Assembly: GCA_937148845.1 (NCBI GenBank)
Contig: CAKZRW010000087.1
Coordinates: 1-50,868, forward strand
DNA length: 50,868 nucleotides
Direction: 5' to 3'
Source: an uncultured Actinomycetes bacterium
GTDB taxonomy: Bacteria; Actinomycetota; Thermoleophilia; RBG-16-64-13
Under the pieces are notes generated by a model. It saw only the letters and a list, made by a program, of their open reading frames with translations, was not told the DNA's origin and searched no databases. Shown in pieces: positions 24,217 through 33,338 of the stretch. The position numbers and the translations under genes were made by a program. Within the stretch, counting starts at the first letter, position 1; every line of letters begins with the position of its first letter.

Positions 24217-26177
24217 GGATCGGGGTGTTCGTGTGCCACTGCGGCACCAACATCGCGGGTACCGTAGACGTGGCCGCTGTGGCCGAACGGGCTCTTACGC
24301 TCAAGGATGTGGTCCATGCCGATCATCCTATGTACAGCTGTTCCGAGCCTGGGCAGGCCTCCATCCAGGCTGCCATCAAGGAGAAGAAGCTGGACCGGGT
24401 GGTGGTGGCCGCCTGCTCTCCGCACATGCACGAAGTCACCTTCCGCCGCTGCGTGGAAGGCGCCGGCCTCAATCCCTACCTGTTCGAGATGGCCAACATC
24501 CGCGAGCACTGCTCCTGGATCCACGACGACAAACAAGCGGCTACCGAAAAGGCCTGGGAAATCATCCGCATGGCCGTGGCCAAGGTCCGGCAGCTCGAGC
24601 CCCTCTATTCCCACGAAGTGGAGATCAACAAGGATGTGCTGGTCATCGGCGGGGGGGTGGCGGGCATCCAAGCCGCACTCGACCTGGCCGATGCCGGCCT
24701 CAAGGTCACCATCGTCGAGAAGGAGACCACGATAGGTGGGGTCATGGCCAAGCTGGACAAGACCTTCCCTACCATCGACTGCTCGGCCTGCATCCTCACC
24801 CCGCGCATGGTCGACTGTGCTCAGCACGAGAACATCGAGCTCATGACCTACTGCGAGGTGGAGAAGGTCTCGGGTTACGTGGGCAACTTCACCGTGGACA
24901 TCCGCAAGAAAGCGGCCATGGTGGACTGGGACAAGTGCATCGGCTGCGAGATCTGCGTGCAGAAGTGTCCGGCCAAAGCCCCTGACAAGTTCAACGTGGG
25001 TCTGGAACCCACTAAGGCCATCTACATCCCCTTCCCGCAGGCGGTGCCCAAGCGCGCGGCCATCCAGGTGGACTATTGCCGCTGGTTCCAGCAGGGCAAG
25101 TGCCGGGTCTGCGAGCGGGTGTGTCCGGCCGGAGCCGTCGACTACGAGCAGAAGGACCAGATCATCCAGAAGCGGTTCGGGGCTATCGTGGTGGCTACCG
25201 GACTCGAGGTCTTCCCCTGGGAGCAGTACTACCACGAGTACGGCTCGGGGAAGATCAAGGACGTCATCTCGGGACTCCAGTACGAGCGCATGTTGAACGC
25301 CTCTGGACCCTACGGGGGCCACGTGCATCGTCCCTCCAACGGCGAGGAACCCAAGACGGTGGTGTTCGTGCAGTGTGTGGGTTCCCGCGATGAGTCGGTA
25401 GGCCGGCCCTACTGCTCCAGTGTCTGCTGCATGTATACGGCCAAGCAGGCGCTGCTCACCAAAGACCACTGCGGCATGGACACGGAGGTCTACGTCTTCT
25501 ACATCGATATCCGCGCCACGGGCAAAGGTTACGAAGAGTTCATCAAGCGTGTGCAAACCGAGTTCGGGGTCAAGTATGTGCGCGGTAGGGTCTCCAAGCT
25601 CTACGAGGAGAACGGCAAGGTGATCGTGCGCGGCATCGATACCCTGCTCGGCGAACAGGTGGAGATCGCCGCCGACCTGGTGGTCTTAGCCAGTGGCATC
25701 ATGGCGGCCGAGGGAGCCAAGGAGTTAGCCCAGAAGCTCAACATCAGCTACGACGAGTTCGGCTTCCTGAAAGAAGGGCATCCCAAGTTGCGTCCGGTCG
25801 ACACCAACACGGCTGGTGTCTTCTTGGCGGGGGCCTGTCAGGCGCCCAAGGATATCCCGGCCACGGTGGCTCAGGCCTCGGCCGCAGCCTCTAAGGTCGT
25901 CGGGCTCTTGGCCAAGGACAAGCTCAAGACCAGCCCCATGATCGCCGTGGTGGACCAGAAGAACTGCGTCTCTTGCTGGAAGTGCATCGAGGTCTGTCCC
26001 TTCAGTGCGCCCGAAAAGCAGGAGGTGCGGCCCGGTGAGTTCAAGAGTCATGTGATCGAGACGGTGTGCCAGGGCTGCGGGGTGTGTGTGGCCACCTGCC
26101 CGGTGAACTGCATCTCGCTCAAAGGTTTCACTACCGACGCCATCCTCGATCAGATCGAGGAAGCCCTCCTCGTGTAG
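24213..26177 (+). CDS. hdrA: Heterodisulfide reductase-like subunit HdrA (bifurcating flavoprotein)
   Basis: A 654-residue flavoprotein, the centre of flavin-based electron bifurcation in Hdr complexes. It starts RIGVFVCHCGTNIAG and contains VVVAACSPHMHEVTFRRC and NIREHCSWIH, as in HdrA. The FAD-binding Rossmann motif VLVIGGGVAGIQAALDLADAG is near residue 142. Four ferredoxin-like motifs follow: CIGCEICVQKCP (about 242), CRVCERVCPAG (about 297), CVSCWKCIEVCP (about 585) and CQGCGVCVATCP (about 620). The last pair lies at the C-terminus, where ferredoxin reduction is expected. It lacks a fused hydrogenase or glutamate-synthase-type domain, so electrons must come from the separate MvhD/Flx proteins encoded next. 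GTG start in a GTGA overlap. Confidence 0.95.
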   Translation: MRIGVFVCHCGTNIAGTVDVAAVAERALTLKDVVHADHPMYSCSEPGQASIQAAIKEKKLDRVVVAACSPHMHEVTFRRCVEGAGLNPYLFEMANIREHCSWIHDDKQAATEKAWEIIRMAVAKVRQLEPLYSHEVEINKDVLVIGGGVAGIQAALDLADAGLKVTIVEKETTIGGVMAKLDKTFPTIDCSACILTPRMVDCAQHENIELMTYCEVEKVSGYVGNFTVDIRKKAAMVDWDKCIGCEICVQKCPAKAPDKFNVGLEPTKAIYIPFPQAVPKRAAIQVDYCRWFQQGKCRVCERVCPAGAVDYEQKDQIIQKRFGAIVVATGLEVFPWEQYYHEYGSGKIKDVISGLQYERMLNASGPYGGHVHRPSNGEEPKTVVFVQCVGSRDESVGRPYCSSVCCMYTAKQALLTKDHCGMDTEVYVFYIDIRATGKGYEEFIKRVQTEFGVKYVRGRVSKLYEENGKVIVRGIDTLLGEQVEIAADLVVLASGIMAAEGAKELAQKLNISYDEFGFLKEGHPKLRPVDTNTAGVFLAGACQAPKDIPATVAQASAAASKVVGLLAKDKLKTSPMIAVVDQKNCVSCWKCIEVCPFSAPEKQEVRPGEFKSHVIETVCQGCGVCVATCPVNCISLKGFTTDAILDQIEEALLV

Positions 26178-26190
26178 AAAGGCGGTGAAG

Positions 26191-26604
26191 ATGGCCGAGC
26201 GTCCGGTCAAAATCATCGGGATCGTCTGCAACTGGTGTAGTTACGCCGGGGCTGACACAGCCGGGGTGGGACGGTACAAGCAGCCGCCGAACGTGCGCTT
26301 GGTCAGAGTCCCCTGTACAGGCCGCATCGACCCCCTGTTCGCCTTGAAGGCCTTTGAAAAGGGGGCCGACGGCGTGCTCATCAGCGGTTGTCATCCGGGA
26401 GATTGCCACTATTCCGAAGGCAACTACTATGCCCGGCGCAAGTTCGAGCTGGCGGAGCGCATGATCCACCATCTGGGCATCCCCAAGGAGCGGTTCCGCT
26501 GGACTTGGGTGTCGGCCTCGGAGGGGCAACGCTGGCAGCAAGTAGTCACGGAGTTCGTGGCCGCTGTGGAGAAACTGGGTCCTCGGGAAGGGAGGGCCCT
26601 GTGA
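26191..26604 (+). CDS. flxD: MvhD/FlxD-type [2Fe-2S] linker protein
   Basis: A 137-residue MvhD-family protein that links an electron donor to HdrA. Motifs are IVCNWCSYAGADTAG, VRVPCTGRIDPLFALKAFEKGADGVLISGCHPGDCHY and the C-terminal RFRWTWVSASEG. The conserved cysteines (CNWC, PCTGR, GCHPGDC) bind a [2Fe-2S] cluster. The ATG at 26191 follows AAAGGCGGT at suitable spacing; an in-frame GTG two codons upstream would sit too near that SD. It overlaps the next gene (GTGA). No MvhA/MvhG hydrogenase genes follow, so it serves a Flx-type NADH module. Confidence 0.93.
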   Translation: MAERPVKIIGIVCNWCSYAGADTAGVGRYKQPPNVRLVRVPCTGRIDPLFALKAFEKGADGVLISGCHPGDCHYSEGNYYARRKFELAERMIHHLGIPKERFRWTWVSASEGQRWQQVVTEFVAAVEKLGPREGRAL

Positions 26605-27572
26605 GTCGACAGGACCACATTCGGGAGTTCGCCGCCCAGGCACTGAGCGAAGGACGGGTCGACTACTTCATCGGGTGGAAAGAGGGCTTCAACCCTTCCG
26701 AGGTCATCCCCGCCTTTGTGAAGGAGGTGGCCCAGGTGGACCAGCTCCTCTGGAATCCCCTCTGCCACCACAACCTGGTGACCTTCCTCAAGCGCAACAT
26801 GCCCGATCCCCCTGAGGCCAAGATCGGGGTGTGCGTGAAGGGCTGCGACAGCCGCACCCTGGTAGCGTTGCTGCAGGAGCAGCTGGTGGACCGGGAGAGG
26901 CTCTACGTGGTGGGAGTGCCCTGTGACGGCATCATGGACCGACGGCGCCTTGAAAAGGAGTTCGCCGAAGAGATAGTCGACATCGCCTTCTCCGAGAAGG
27001 GCCAAGTGGTGGTGACCACCCGCAGCGGAGAGAAGCGGGAGTTCGATCAGCAGGCCGTCCTGCTCGACATGTGCACTCGTTGTCGGTACCCCAATCCCTT
27101 GTATGCCGACGACATGGCGGGCCCGGCGGTGCCGGAGCCCGACCGGGAAGAGAGCCAGCCCGACTGGAGCGATCTGGCCGACTACGAGGCTCTCTCCGAC
27201 GACGGAAAGCAGGAGCTCCTTGCGCGGATCTACGCGACCTGTGTGCGCTGCTTCGCCTGTATAAATGTCTGTCCGGTGTGCGTGTGTTGGGACCGCTGCG
27301 TCAACCGTTCCCGGCAGCCGGAGTTGGTGAGCCAGAAGGTGGAGACCAAGTCGAACCTGCTCTTCCAGATGGTGCACATGTTCCACGTGGCCGGGCGCTG
27401 TCCTTCGTGTGGAGCTTGTGATCGGGCTTGTCCTGTGGAGATCCCGCTCTATCTGCTCCATCGCAAGATGAACAAGGAGCTCTACGACATGTTCGGCTTC
27501 GAGCCTGGCACCAAACTGGACGAGAAGCCAGTGTTCCAAGTGTTCAACCTGGCCGATCAGTTCGGTGACTGA
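26601..27572 (+). CDS. FlxC/FlxB-like iron-sulfur subunit
   Basis: A 323-residue iron-sulfur protein. The N-terminal 180 residues resemble the FrhB/FdhB group (coenzyme F420 hydrogenase or formate dehydrogenase beta-like): VDYFIGWKEGF, IGVCVKGCDSRTLVALLQE, VVGVPCDGIMD, and DMCTRCRYPNP. The C-terminal part holds two cluster-binding Cys sets, CVRCFACINVCPVCVCWDRC and CPSCGACDRACPVEIP. Which Flx letter applies is uncertain; the gene fits one of the two 4Fe-4S subunits of an FlxABCD-HdrABC complex. GTG at 26601 overlaps the flxD stop, with GGGAGGG upstream. Longer in-frame ORF from 26388 would overlap flxD entirely. Confidence 0.85.
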   Translation: MSRQDHIREFAAQALSEGRVDYFIGWKEGFNPSEVIPAFVKEVAQVDQLLWNPLCHHNLVTFLKRNMPDPPEAKIGVCVKGCDSRTLVALLQEQLVDRERLYVVGVPCDGIMDRRRLEKEFAEEIVDIAFSEKGQVVVTTRSGEKREFDQQAVLLDMCTRCRYPNPLYADDMAGPAVPEPDREESQPDWSDLADYEALSDDGKQELLARIYATCVRCFACINVCPVCVCWDRCVNRSRQPELVSQKVETKSNLLFQMVHMFHVAGRCPSCGACDRACPVEIPLYLLHRKMNKELYDMFGFEPGTKLDEKPVFQVFNLADQFGD

Positions 27573-27583
27573 AGGGAGGGTAG

Positions 27584-28828
27584 ATGGCGACCAAGTTCCT
27601 AGCTAGTGAGCAGTTGCCGGCCCTCCTGGAAGCGCTCGCACGAGACGCGCGCCTGGTAATCCCGGCCAAGAGTGACGGGCTGGTGCAGTTCGACATATGG
27701 GAGCTGAGGAAAGAGGTGGAGCTGCAGGTGCTCCTTGCCCGGCAGTCCCCCAAGGAGTGGGTGTTCCCCCAGTGTGAGACCTACTTGCGCTTCGAGTACG
27801 CCATGGCGGCCCCGGAAGAGACTCAGGACGGAGCGAGCGGGGTAGCGCCGGCCGGGGTCGCCCCGGCCGAGAGTGCGCCCGCTCAGGCAGCGCCGGCCAT
27901 TCCACACGAGACCATCCAGCTCGAGTCCCTGAACGAGGCTCCCCGGCAGGTCATCTTCGGTTTGCGGCCCTGCGATGTGCGAGGGTTCGTGCAGATGGAC
28001 CGAGTGTTCGGCGGCTACGGGGGCTTCTACTTCGACCCCTTGTACAATGCGCGGCGGGAAGCGACTACTTTGCTGGCAGTCACCTGCCGGGAGCCGCGTT
28101 CCACCTGTTTCTGCACGGCGGTGGGGGGCAGTCCGGCCGGTCAAGAAGGGGTGGATGCGCTTCTTACGGAGGTCGGCGGCGGTTTCGTGGTGGAAGTGCT
28201 GACGGCCAAGGGGGAGGCGGCTCTGGCTGCGGCGGTCTCTGCGGGCTTCCTGAGTGACGCCGGCGAGGCGCAGGTGGCGGAGGCCGTGAGAGTGAAGACC
28301 GCAGCCAGCGCCAAGGTAGACAGCCCCTTCACGCTGGAGGGCATCCGGGAGAACTTGCGGGCCAATTTCGCCGACGACCGCTGGCACGACCTCTGCCTGC
28401 GTTGTATCTCGTGCGGCACTTGCACCTACGTGTGCCCCAACTGCTACTGCTTCAACATCAATGACAGTCTGGTGGAGACCGAGGGCGAGCGCTACCGCAC
28501 CTGGGACAACTGCTTCAATCCCCAATACACGGAGGAGACCTCGGGTCACAATCCGCGCGCTCATAAGGCCAACCGCTTCCGCAATCGTTTCAGCCACAAG
28601 TTCTGGTATTACCCCGAGAAGTACGAGAGCCTGCTCTGTTCGGGCTGCGGTCGCTGCATCATGCATTGCCCTACGCGCATCGACATCCGCGAGGTCCTGC
28701 GGGTGATGGGCGCGCCCGCGGCGGCGCCTTCCGAGGGCGTGGCGGCTGCTGCAGCTCCAGCAGCGGCCAGCTCGGCAACCAGCCCTGTAGCAGACCAGTC
28801 AGCCTCGACCGAAGGGAAGGAGGCCTAG
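27584..28828 (+). CDS. AsrA/HydB-like iron-sulfur subunit (FlxB/C type)
   Basis: A 414-residue 4Fe-4S protein of the sulfite reductase AsrA / sulfhydrogenase beta group. VIFGLRPCDVRGFVQMDRVFGG, DPLYNARREATTLLAVTC and EPRSTCFCTAVGGSP are the family blocks; CISCGTCTYVCPNCYCF and CSGCGRCIMHCPTRIDIREVL bind two [4Fe-4S] clusters. An Ala/Pro-rich insertion lies near residues 84-105, and an Ala-rich tail of about 35 residues ends the protein. These proteins pass electrons from the FAD/NAD subunit (next gene) into the complex. It starts with ATG after GGGAGGG and ends right at the next gene's ATG. Confidence 0.88.
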   Translation: MATKFLASEQLPALLEALARDARLVIPAKSDGLVQFDIWELRKEVELQVLLARQSPKEWVFPQCETYLRFEYAMAAPEETQDGASGVAPAGVAPAESAPAQAAPAIPHETIQLESLNEAPRQVIFGLRPCDVRGFVQMDRVFGGYGGFYFDPLYNARREATTLLAVTCREPRSTCFCTAVGGSPAGQEGVDALLTEVGGGFVVEVLTAKGEAALAAAVSAGFLSDAGEAQVAEAVRVKTAASAKVDSPFTLEGIRENLRANFADDRWHDLCLRCISCGTCTYVCPNCYCFNINDSLVETEGERYRTWDNCFNPQYTEETSGHNPRAHKANRFRNRFSHKFWYYPEKYESLLCSGCGRCIMHCPTRIDIREVLRVMGAPAAAPSEGVAAAAAPAAASSATSPVADQSASTEGKEA

Positions 28829-29752
28829 ATGACCGAGACCACCGGCAGTAACGCGCAGGGCAAGAGCTGCCTCACCTTCGCTGACGTGGTGCCCGATGCC
28901 GGTATCCCTCGCGCCGGCAAGCTGAGCGGCAATCCCTACCTGCCCGAGGTGGCGACGGTCGTCCAGATCATCCCCGAGACGCCCACCATCAAGACTTTCC
29001 GCGTGCGCTTCGATGACCCCGAGGTGCAGAGGAACTTCTCCTTCCGGCCCGGCCAGGTCGGGCAGCTCGGTGTGTTCGGGGTGGGTGAGGCCACCTTCGC
29101 TATCACCTCGCGGCCGTCCGAGAAAGAGTTCATCCAGTTCTCGGTCATGCGGGCCGGTGAAGTCACCAAAGCCATCCACAACCTCTCTGAAGGCGACAAG
29201 GTGGGCGTCCGCGCGCCCATGGGCCGCGGCTTCCCGGTCGAGGAGTGGAAAGGCAAGAAGATCCTTTTTGTCATGGGCGGCATCGGTTCCGCGGCGCTCA
29301 AGGCTACCATCGAGTACTGCCTGGAGCATCGGGCGGACTATGCGGGTATCTCCATCCTCTACGGCGCTACCCATCCCACCAATTTCACCTATTGGTACGA
29401 CGTAGAAGAGTGGCAGAAGCGCGACGACATCGAGCTCACTCTCACCATCGACCGCGAGTGCGACGGCTGGCAGTGCGATGTGGGCTTGGTGCCCGCCGTA
29501 CTTGAGCGCCTGGCCCCCAGCCCTGAGAACACCATCGCCATCACTTGCGGCCCACCCATCATGATCAAGTTCGCGCTCATCAGCTTCAAGAAGCTGGGCT
29601 TCACTCCGGAGCAGACCTACACCACCCTCGAGAAGCGCATGAAGTGCGGCATCGGCATCTGCGGCCGCTGCAACGTGGGACCCAAGTACGTGTGCGTAGA
29701 CGGCCCGGTGTTCTCCTTGGCGGAGCTGAACGAGCTGCCGGACGAGCTGTAG
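28829..29752 (+). CDS. flxA: FAD/NAD(P)-binding subunit FlxA (AsrB/PyrK-like)
   Basis: A 307-residue ferredoxin-NADP reductase-fold protein. The FAD domain has FSFRPGQVGQLGVFGVGEATFAITSRP; the NAD domain begins ILFVMGGIGSAALKATIEY and has ITCGPPIMIKFAL. The C-terminal [2Fe-2S] motif is MKCGIGICGRCNVGPKYVCVDGPVF, with four Cys as in PyrK/AsrB. It should oxidise NADH and pass electrons through the two Fe-S subunits and FlxD to HdrA. It is the last gene of the seven-gene run and begins at the base after the upstream stop. Confidence 0.92.
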   Translation: MTETTGSNAQGKSCLTFADVVPDAGIPRAGKLSGNPYLPEVATVVQIIPETPTIKTFRVRFDDPEVQRNFSFRPGQVGQLGVFGVGEATFAITSRPSEKEFIQFSVMRAGEVTKAIHNLSEGDKVGVRAPMGRGFPVEEWKGKKILFVMGGIGSAALKATIEYCLEHRADYAGISILYGATHPTNFTYWYDVEEWQKRDDIELTLTIDRECDGWQCDVGLVPAVLERLAPSPENTIAITCGPPIMIKFALISFKKLGFTPEQTYTTLEKRMKCGIGICGRCNVGPKYVCVDGPVFSLAELNELPDEL

Positions 29753-29788
29753 TGCCGTCAGGTTGCACGGGCTACCTGGGGACTGCGA

Positions 29789-30703
29789 GTGGACGAACAA
29801 GACCGCTTCCGTGGTTGCCTTCTCGGTCTCGCTGTTGGTGATGCCGTGGGTACGACCGTCGAGTTTTCTCCGCGGGGGAGCTTCGAGCCACTCGCGGATA
29901 TGGTCGGCGGAGGCCCCTTCGATCTCCAGCCCGGACAGTGGACCGATGACACTTCCCTGGCGCTTTGCCTAGCGACGAGCCTCGTTGAATGCAACGGTTT
30001 TGACGCCCGTGACCAGATGGAGCGCTACTTGAGGTGGGCCGAAACTGGATACCTCAGCAGCACTGGGCAATGTTTCGACATAGGTACCACCACGGCCTCT
30101 GCCTTGCGCAGGTTTCGCGCGACAGGGGATCCTTTCGCTGGGTCCAGCGATCCGCATTCAGCTGGCAACGGCTCCATCATGCGGCTGGCGCCGATTCCCC
30201 TGTTCTTCTTTCCAGATTTGGAGGCAGCCGGGCACTTTGCGGGAGAGAGCTCCCGGACTACTCACGGGGCCGCAGAGTGTATAGATGCCTGCCGTCTACT
30301 GGCGCGCATCATCTGCCGAGCGCTTGCTGGCAGGCCGAAGGCCGAGGTCGTTCTGGAGGATGGCGGGACGTTTGTGGGTGCGGAGAAGGTCGAAGCCATC
30401 GCGCGGGGGGCTTACCAGAACCAGTCCGAGGACGGTATCCGTGGCACCGGCTACGTGGTGGATAGCCTCGAGGCAGCGCTGTGGTGCTTCCTTCACACCG
30501 AGAGTTTCGAAGATGAGATCCTCAAGGCGGCCAACCTGGGGGACGATGCGGACACGACCGCGGCGGTCTGCGGGCAAGTGGCCGGCGCGTACTACGGTGC
30601 GGGGCAGATGCCCGCCCACTGGTTAGAACGACTGGCCATGCGGGCGGAGATCACGGAGCTAGCGGATCGGCTGTATGACGCGAGCAGGAGGAGGGCGGGC
30701 TGA
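29789..30703 (+). CDS. ADP-ribosylglycohydrolase (DraG family)
   Basis: A 304-residue metal-dependent ADP-ribosylglycohydrolase-fold protein. It has FRGCLLGLAVGDAVG, the first Mg site WTDDTSLAL near residue 50, SAGNGSIMRLAPIPL, and the second Mg site LGDDADTTAAVCGQVAGAYYG near residue 250; all metal ligands of the DraG family are present. The GTG at 29789 begins MDEQDRFRGC. It removes ADP-ribose from a protein or a small molecule; the substrate cannot be inferred, as no nitrogenase or DraT gene is nearby. It is 36 bases downstream of flxA on the same strand and may be cotranscribed. It marks the end of the ordinary left-hand region. Confidence 0.9.
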   Translation: MDEQDRFRGCLLGLAVGDAVGTTVEFSPRGSFEPLADMVGGGPFDLQPGQWTDDTSLALCLATSLVECNGFDARDQMERYLRWAETGYLSSTGQCFDIGTTTASALRRFRATGDPFAGSSDPHSAGNGSIMRLAPIPLFFFPDLEAAGHFAGESSRTTHGAAECIDACRLLARIICRALAGRPKAEVVLEDGGTFVGAEKVEAIARGAYQNQSEDGIRGTGYVVDSLEAALWCFLHTESFEDEILKAANLGDDADTTAAVCGQVAGAYYGAGQMPAHWLERLAMRAEITELADRLYDASRRRAG

Positions 30704-30862
30704 GGAGGTCGAGGGCGCTAGGTGACCAGGTCCAGCTGACTGTTCGCGGAGCCGGTCTCCGGTGGCCGCGCCTGCGGCGCAGCTCGGGCAGCCCAATGCT
30801 CTGAGGGTGGATCGTGCTCAGTGGGACTATTGCTCTGGGGAGCAAGAGATCGGGTCTCGGGA

Positions 30863-31558
30863 TTATCGGTACCTGACCTCAGAAACCAGGCGGCCTTGTT
30901 CCAGCTTGATAACGTGATCGGCCGCAGGTCTGAAGCGGGCGTCATGGGTGGCGACCACGACTGTCATGCCCAGCTCAAACTGAAGCCTCTTCAGCAAGTC
31001 CAGTACGAGCCCTGCGGCAGCATCATCCAGGTTGCCCGTAGGTTCATCCGCGACGAGTAGCTCGGGCTCATTCACGATAGCCCGGGCGATAGCGACCCGC
31101 TGCTGCTCACCGCCGCTCAGCTGTGACGGTAAGCGATCACCCAGAGTCTTCATGCCGACGAGTTCCAGACACTGTTCGACTCGTGCTCGGCGTCCATTCT
31201 TATGTCGGACGGACTGTAACCTCATTGGGAGCTCGATATTCTCATGTGCAGTCAGGAAGGGCAGAAGGTTGAATGCCTGATACACGAAGCCGATCCTCTT
31301 GGACCACAACGCGGCTCGATCTCTATTGCCGAATCTGGCAGTGTCCATGCCAAAGAGCATCACCTGCCCCTCGGTGGGGGGCTGAAGACCGACGGCGACC
31401 TGCAGCAAGGAGCTCTTGCCAGAGCCTGACGGGCCTTGGATGATTGTGAACGCGCCGCGCGCTATCTGAACACTAATGTCGCTGAGGGCAACAACACATG
31501 TTCTCGGTGCGGGTCTGAAGACGAGGCTGACGTCTTTGGTTTCTATGATTGGACCCAT
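30863..31558 (-). CDS. ABC transporter ATP-binding protein (MacB/LolD type)
   Basis: A 231-residue ATPase with Walker [14 protein letters not shown]-loop [20 protein letters not shown], signature [17 protein letters not shown] and Walker [14 protein letters not shown]; this set is typical of the MacB/LolD/BceA group. Its ATG directly follows the permease TAG with no gap, so they form one coupled unit. Last gene of the three-gene cassette that starts with the secreted protein at 33280. The group powers mechanical work on peptides, lipids or envelope proteins from the outer face of the membrane rather than ordinary import. Confidence 0.92.
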   Translation of the reverse strand: MGPIIETKDVSLVFRPAPRTCVVALSDISVQIARGAFTIIQGPSGSGKSSLLQVAVGLQPPTEGQVMLFGMDTARFGNRDRAALWSKRIGFVYQAFNLLPFLTAHENIELPMRLQSVRHKNGRRARVEQCLELVGMKTLGDRLPSQLSGGEQQRVAIARAIVNEPELLVADEPTGNLDDAAAGLVLDLLKRLQFELGMTVVVATHDARFRPAADHVIKLEQGRLVSEVRYR

Positions 31559-32764
31559 CTAGAACACCTTTGCAAGCGCCTTGGTAATCTGTGAGACCCT
31601 TGTTCGCCAGATGGCCAAGGCGGCAATCAAGGACCCAACAATGATGTCGAGGACCAAGCCGTGAATGCTTAGCCTGGCTATGAGATGGCCGGGGAGGACG
31701 AACATCAGCTGCAGGCGGAAGAACAGGTAGGTTGCGATAAGGGCTAGCGCTGATGCTGACACGATAACTATGAACATGTCCGCAAGAACGTACGCAAGCA
31801 GCGTGGGTCGGGCTGCTCCTGCGGCTGCAAGAACCGCCAATTCCTTACGGCGCGAGGTCAGCCGCTGGCCACAGAGGTAAAGCAGGGCCACCGTGTACAG
31901 CAACACCGAGAGGGATTTCAGGATACTGTTGGTACTGCTGTCCAGTCGGGCGACTTCCTGGCGCTCGGAATCCAGACGATCCTTCCTCCATTCCAGGCTG
32001 TATTCCTCCGGTTCCCCGCCGATGGTCTCGAATATCCAAGAATCGTCTACAGGATGACGAAGTGAAACGAAGAATACTGTGAAGCGAGGCTGGCTGGCTC
32101 CAGGTTCCCCTTTGGCTCGCAACTTACCCATCGCTTCCATCAGCGCAGTTTCGGCCAAGTCCTCGTCGACGACGGCTAACTCTCCGTCGGCGCCGGATTC
32201 CACTAGGCAAGAAACTCTGGCCGGCACTGCAGGAGGGGAGTCAACATCGTAATCCGCCCAGTCCATCAGGATGGAGTCGCCTACACGAACACTTAGCTGT
32301 GATGCGAGTCGAGAGGTGAGCACAGCTCCACCTGGTTCAAATGTCTTCTTGCTTGGGTTGAGTGGCATCAGACGGGATGCCACTGCCATGTCATCAACGA
32401 ACACTACCATCGCGGATCGCACGGCTTTGCCTTCGTCTGACTCGAGTCGTAAGGACCATATCGCCGCGGCCAGTACTTCCTTGACCGCCGGCGAGTTTCT
32501 CAAGGCCACGAGGTCTGACTCTTCAAGGTTCCCCGATAGCCGAAAATCGTAGGCTGCCTGCTCGTAGCCGCTGAGGCGAAGGACGCCATAGGCATCTGGC
32601 AATATGTGGAGGATCGCCCCGACGGCGAGGATGACCGCCAGAACCAAGCATCGGTAGATCTTGCGCCCCCGTTCTCGGCGGTACTCCCGAAGAACCAGCC
32701 AGACCCCTACGCCGACGTTACGGGCTTGCGGCAATACGCTACGAGTCGAGGTCGACCAGCGCAT
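31559..32764 (-). CDS. FtsX/MacB-like ABC permease
   Basis: A 401-residue membrane protein. It has an N-terminal helix (KIYRCLVLAVILAVGAILHIL), an extracytoplasmic domain of about 220 residues, and three C-terminal helices beginning LKSLSVLLYTVALLYLCGQRLTSRRKELAVLAAAGA, a match to the FtsX-like motif. The topology is that of type VII (MacB) ABC proteins. The extracytoplasmic domain is not one I recognise. The start codon is 6 bases after the secreted-protein stop. GC content is lower than in the flanking core genes, a sign of transfer. Confidence 0.82.
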   Translation of the reverse strand: MRWSTSTRSVLPQARNVGVGVWLVLREYRRERGRKIYRCLVLAVILAVGAILHILPDAYGVLRLSGYEQAAYDFRLSGNLEESDLVALRNSPAVKEVLAAAIWSLRLESDEGKAVRSAMVVFVDDMAVASRLMPLNPSKKTFEPGGAVLTSRLASQLSVRVGDSILMDWADYDVDSPPAVPARVSCLVESGADGELAVVDEDLAETALMEAMGKLRAKGEPGASQPRFTVFFVSLRHPVDDSWIFETIGGEPEEYSLEWRKDRLDSERQEVARLDSSTNSILKSLSVLLYTVALLYLCGQRLTSRRKELAVLAAAGAARPTLLAYVLADMFIVIVSASALALIATYLFFRLQLMFVLPGHLIARLSIHGLVLDIIVGSLIAALAIWRTRVSQITKALAKVF

Positions 32765-32770
32765 GAGTGG

Positions 32771-33280
32771 CTAGCGAACATAGAGGTAGCCGCTGTACCA
32801 ATCGTCCGGTTCCCACATCTCATTTGCGCCGACCAGGTGGAATGTCCACAGGTTGTGAGGGGTTGTGCTCTTGAGCTGGTACCGACCGTAATAGTTCAGG
32901 TCATATCTGCCCGTGTACCACATCCATCCGGAGCTGTACTTCCAGCAATTGCCGCCGTAGTCGGAATCGTAGCCGCTGACCCAGTCAGAGTTGGGTGCAT
33001 TACCGCTCATCTTTGCTGGCTTGTTTCCGAACAGTGACATCCGAGTGTACATGCCGGCTGGCGAGATGACCGGGCTGAACCACTTCGTTAGGGCGTTGAA
33101 GTAGACACTGCCGCCCGGGTACGAAGATGCGGGGCTGAAGGTGATCTCGCCCCAATCGGACGCCTGCGGAGACACCTCGGCAGCTCTTGCAGTGCCGGGC
33201 AACACGGCGCAGGTCGCGAGTGCGAGGAGCAACAAGAGACAGACGGCATATTGTGGCGATCTGTCGCGCAGCAGATTCAT
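32771..33280 (-). CDS. Secreted Tyr/Trp-rich protein of unknown function
   Basis: A 169-residue exported protein. The N-terminus MNLLRDRSPQY is followed by a hydrophobic core (AVCLLLLLALATCAVLPG) and a signal peptidase I site near TARA-AE. The mature part, about 135 residues, is rich in Tyr and Trp (SGWMWYTGRYDLNYYGRY, MWEPDDWYSGYLYV) and has a single Cys, so no internal disulfide. The ATG at 33280 is chosen because GGGAG lies 8 bases upstream; a GTG at 33319 has no SD. The gene heads an operon with a MacB-like permease and ATPase and is preceded by a strong promoter. The gene order recalls bacteriocin-plus-transporter operons (such as lactococcin 972), but the sequence does not show that family's motifs. 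A secreted toxin, or an envelope protein handled by the transporter, are both possible. Confidence 0.75.
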   Translation of the reverse strand: MNLLRDRSPQYAVCLLLLLALATCAVLPGTARAAEVSPQASDWGEITFSPASSYPGGSVYFNALTKWFSPVISPAGMYTRMSLFGNKPAKMSGNAPNSDWVSGYDSDYGGNCWKYSSGWMWYTGRYDLNYYGRYQLKSTTPHNLWTFHLVGANEMWEPDDWYSGYLYVR

Positions 33281-33338
33281 AGGTTGTCTCCCAGTAGCCT
33301 TCCTTCGACTACCCACCAATCATGGCAAAACCGCAGTC

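Noticed and set aside
23976-25556. A 526-codon frame on the - strand opposite hdrB/hdrA
   Set aside because: It is antisense to strongly conserved Hdr genes, shows no recognisable motif, and is rich in His/Asp/Val/Leu/Gly in the manner of antisense frames in high-GC DNA.
26427-29800. Long - strand frames opposite the flx genes (370, 355 and 333 codons)
   Set aside because: These mirror conserved + strand genes and are explained by GC-rich third codon positions.
32771-33280. Lactococcin 972-type bacteriocin
   Set aside because: Gene order is similar, but the length and the positions of Trp, His and Gly do not fit that family, so only the architectural likeness is reported.
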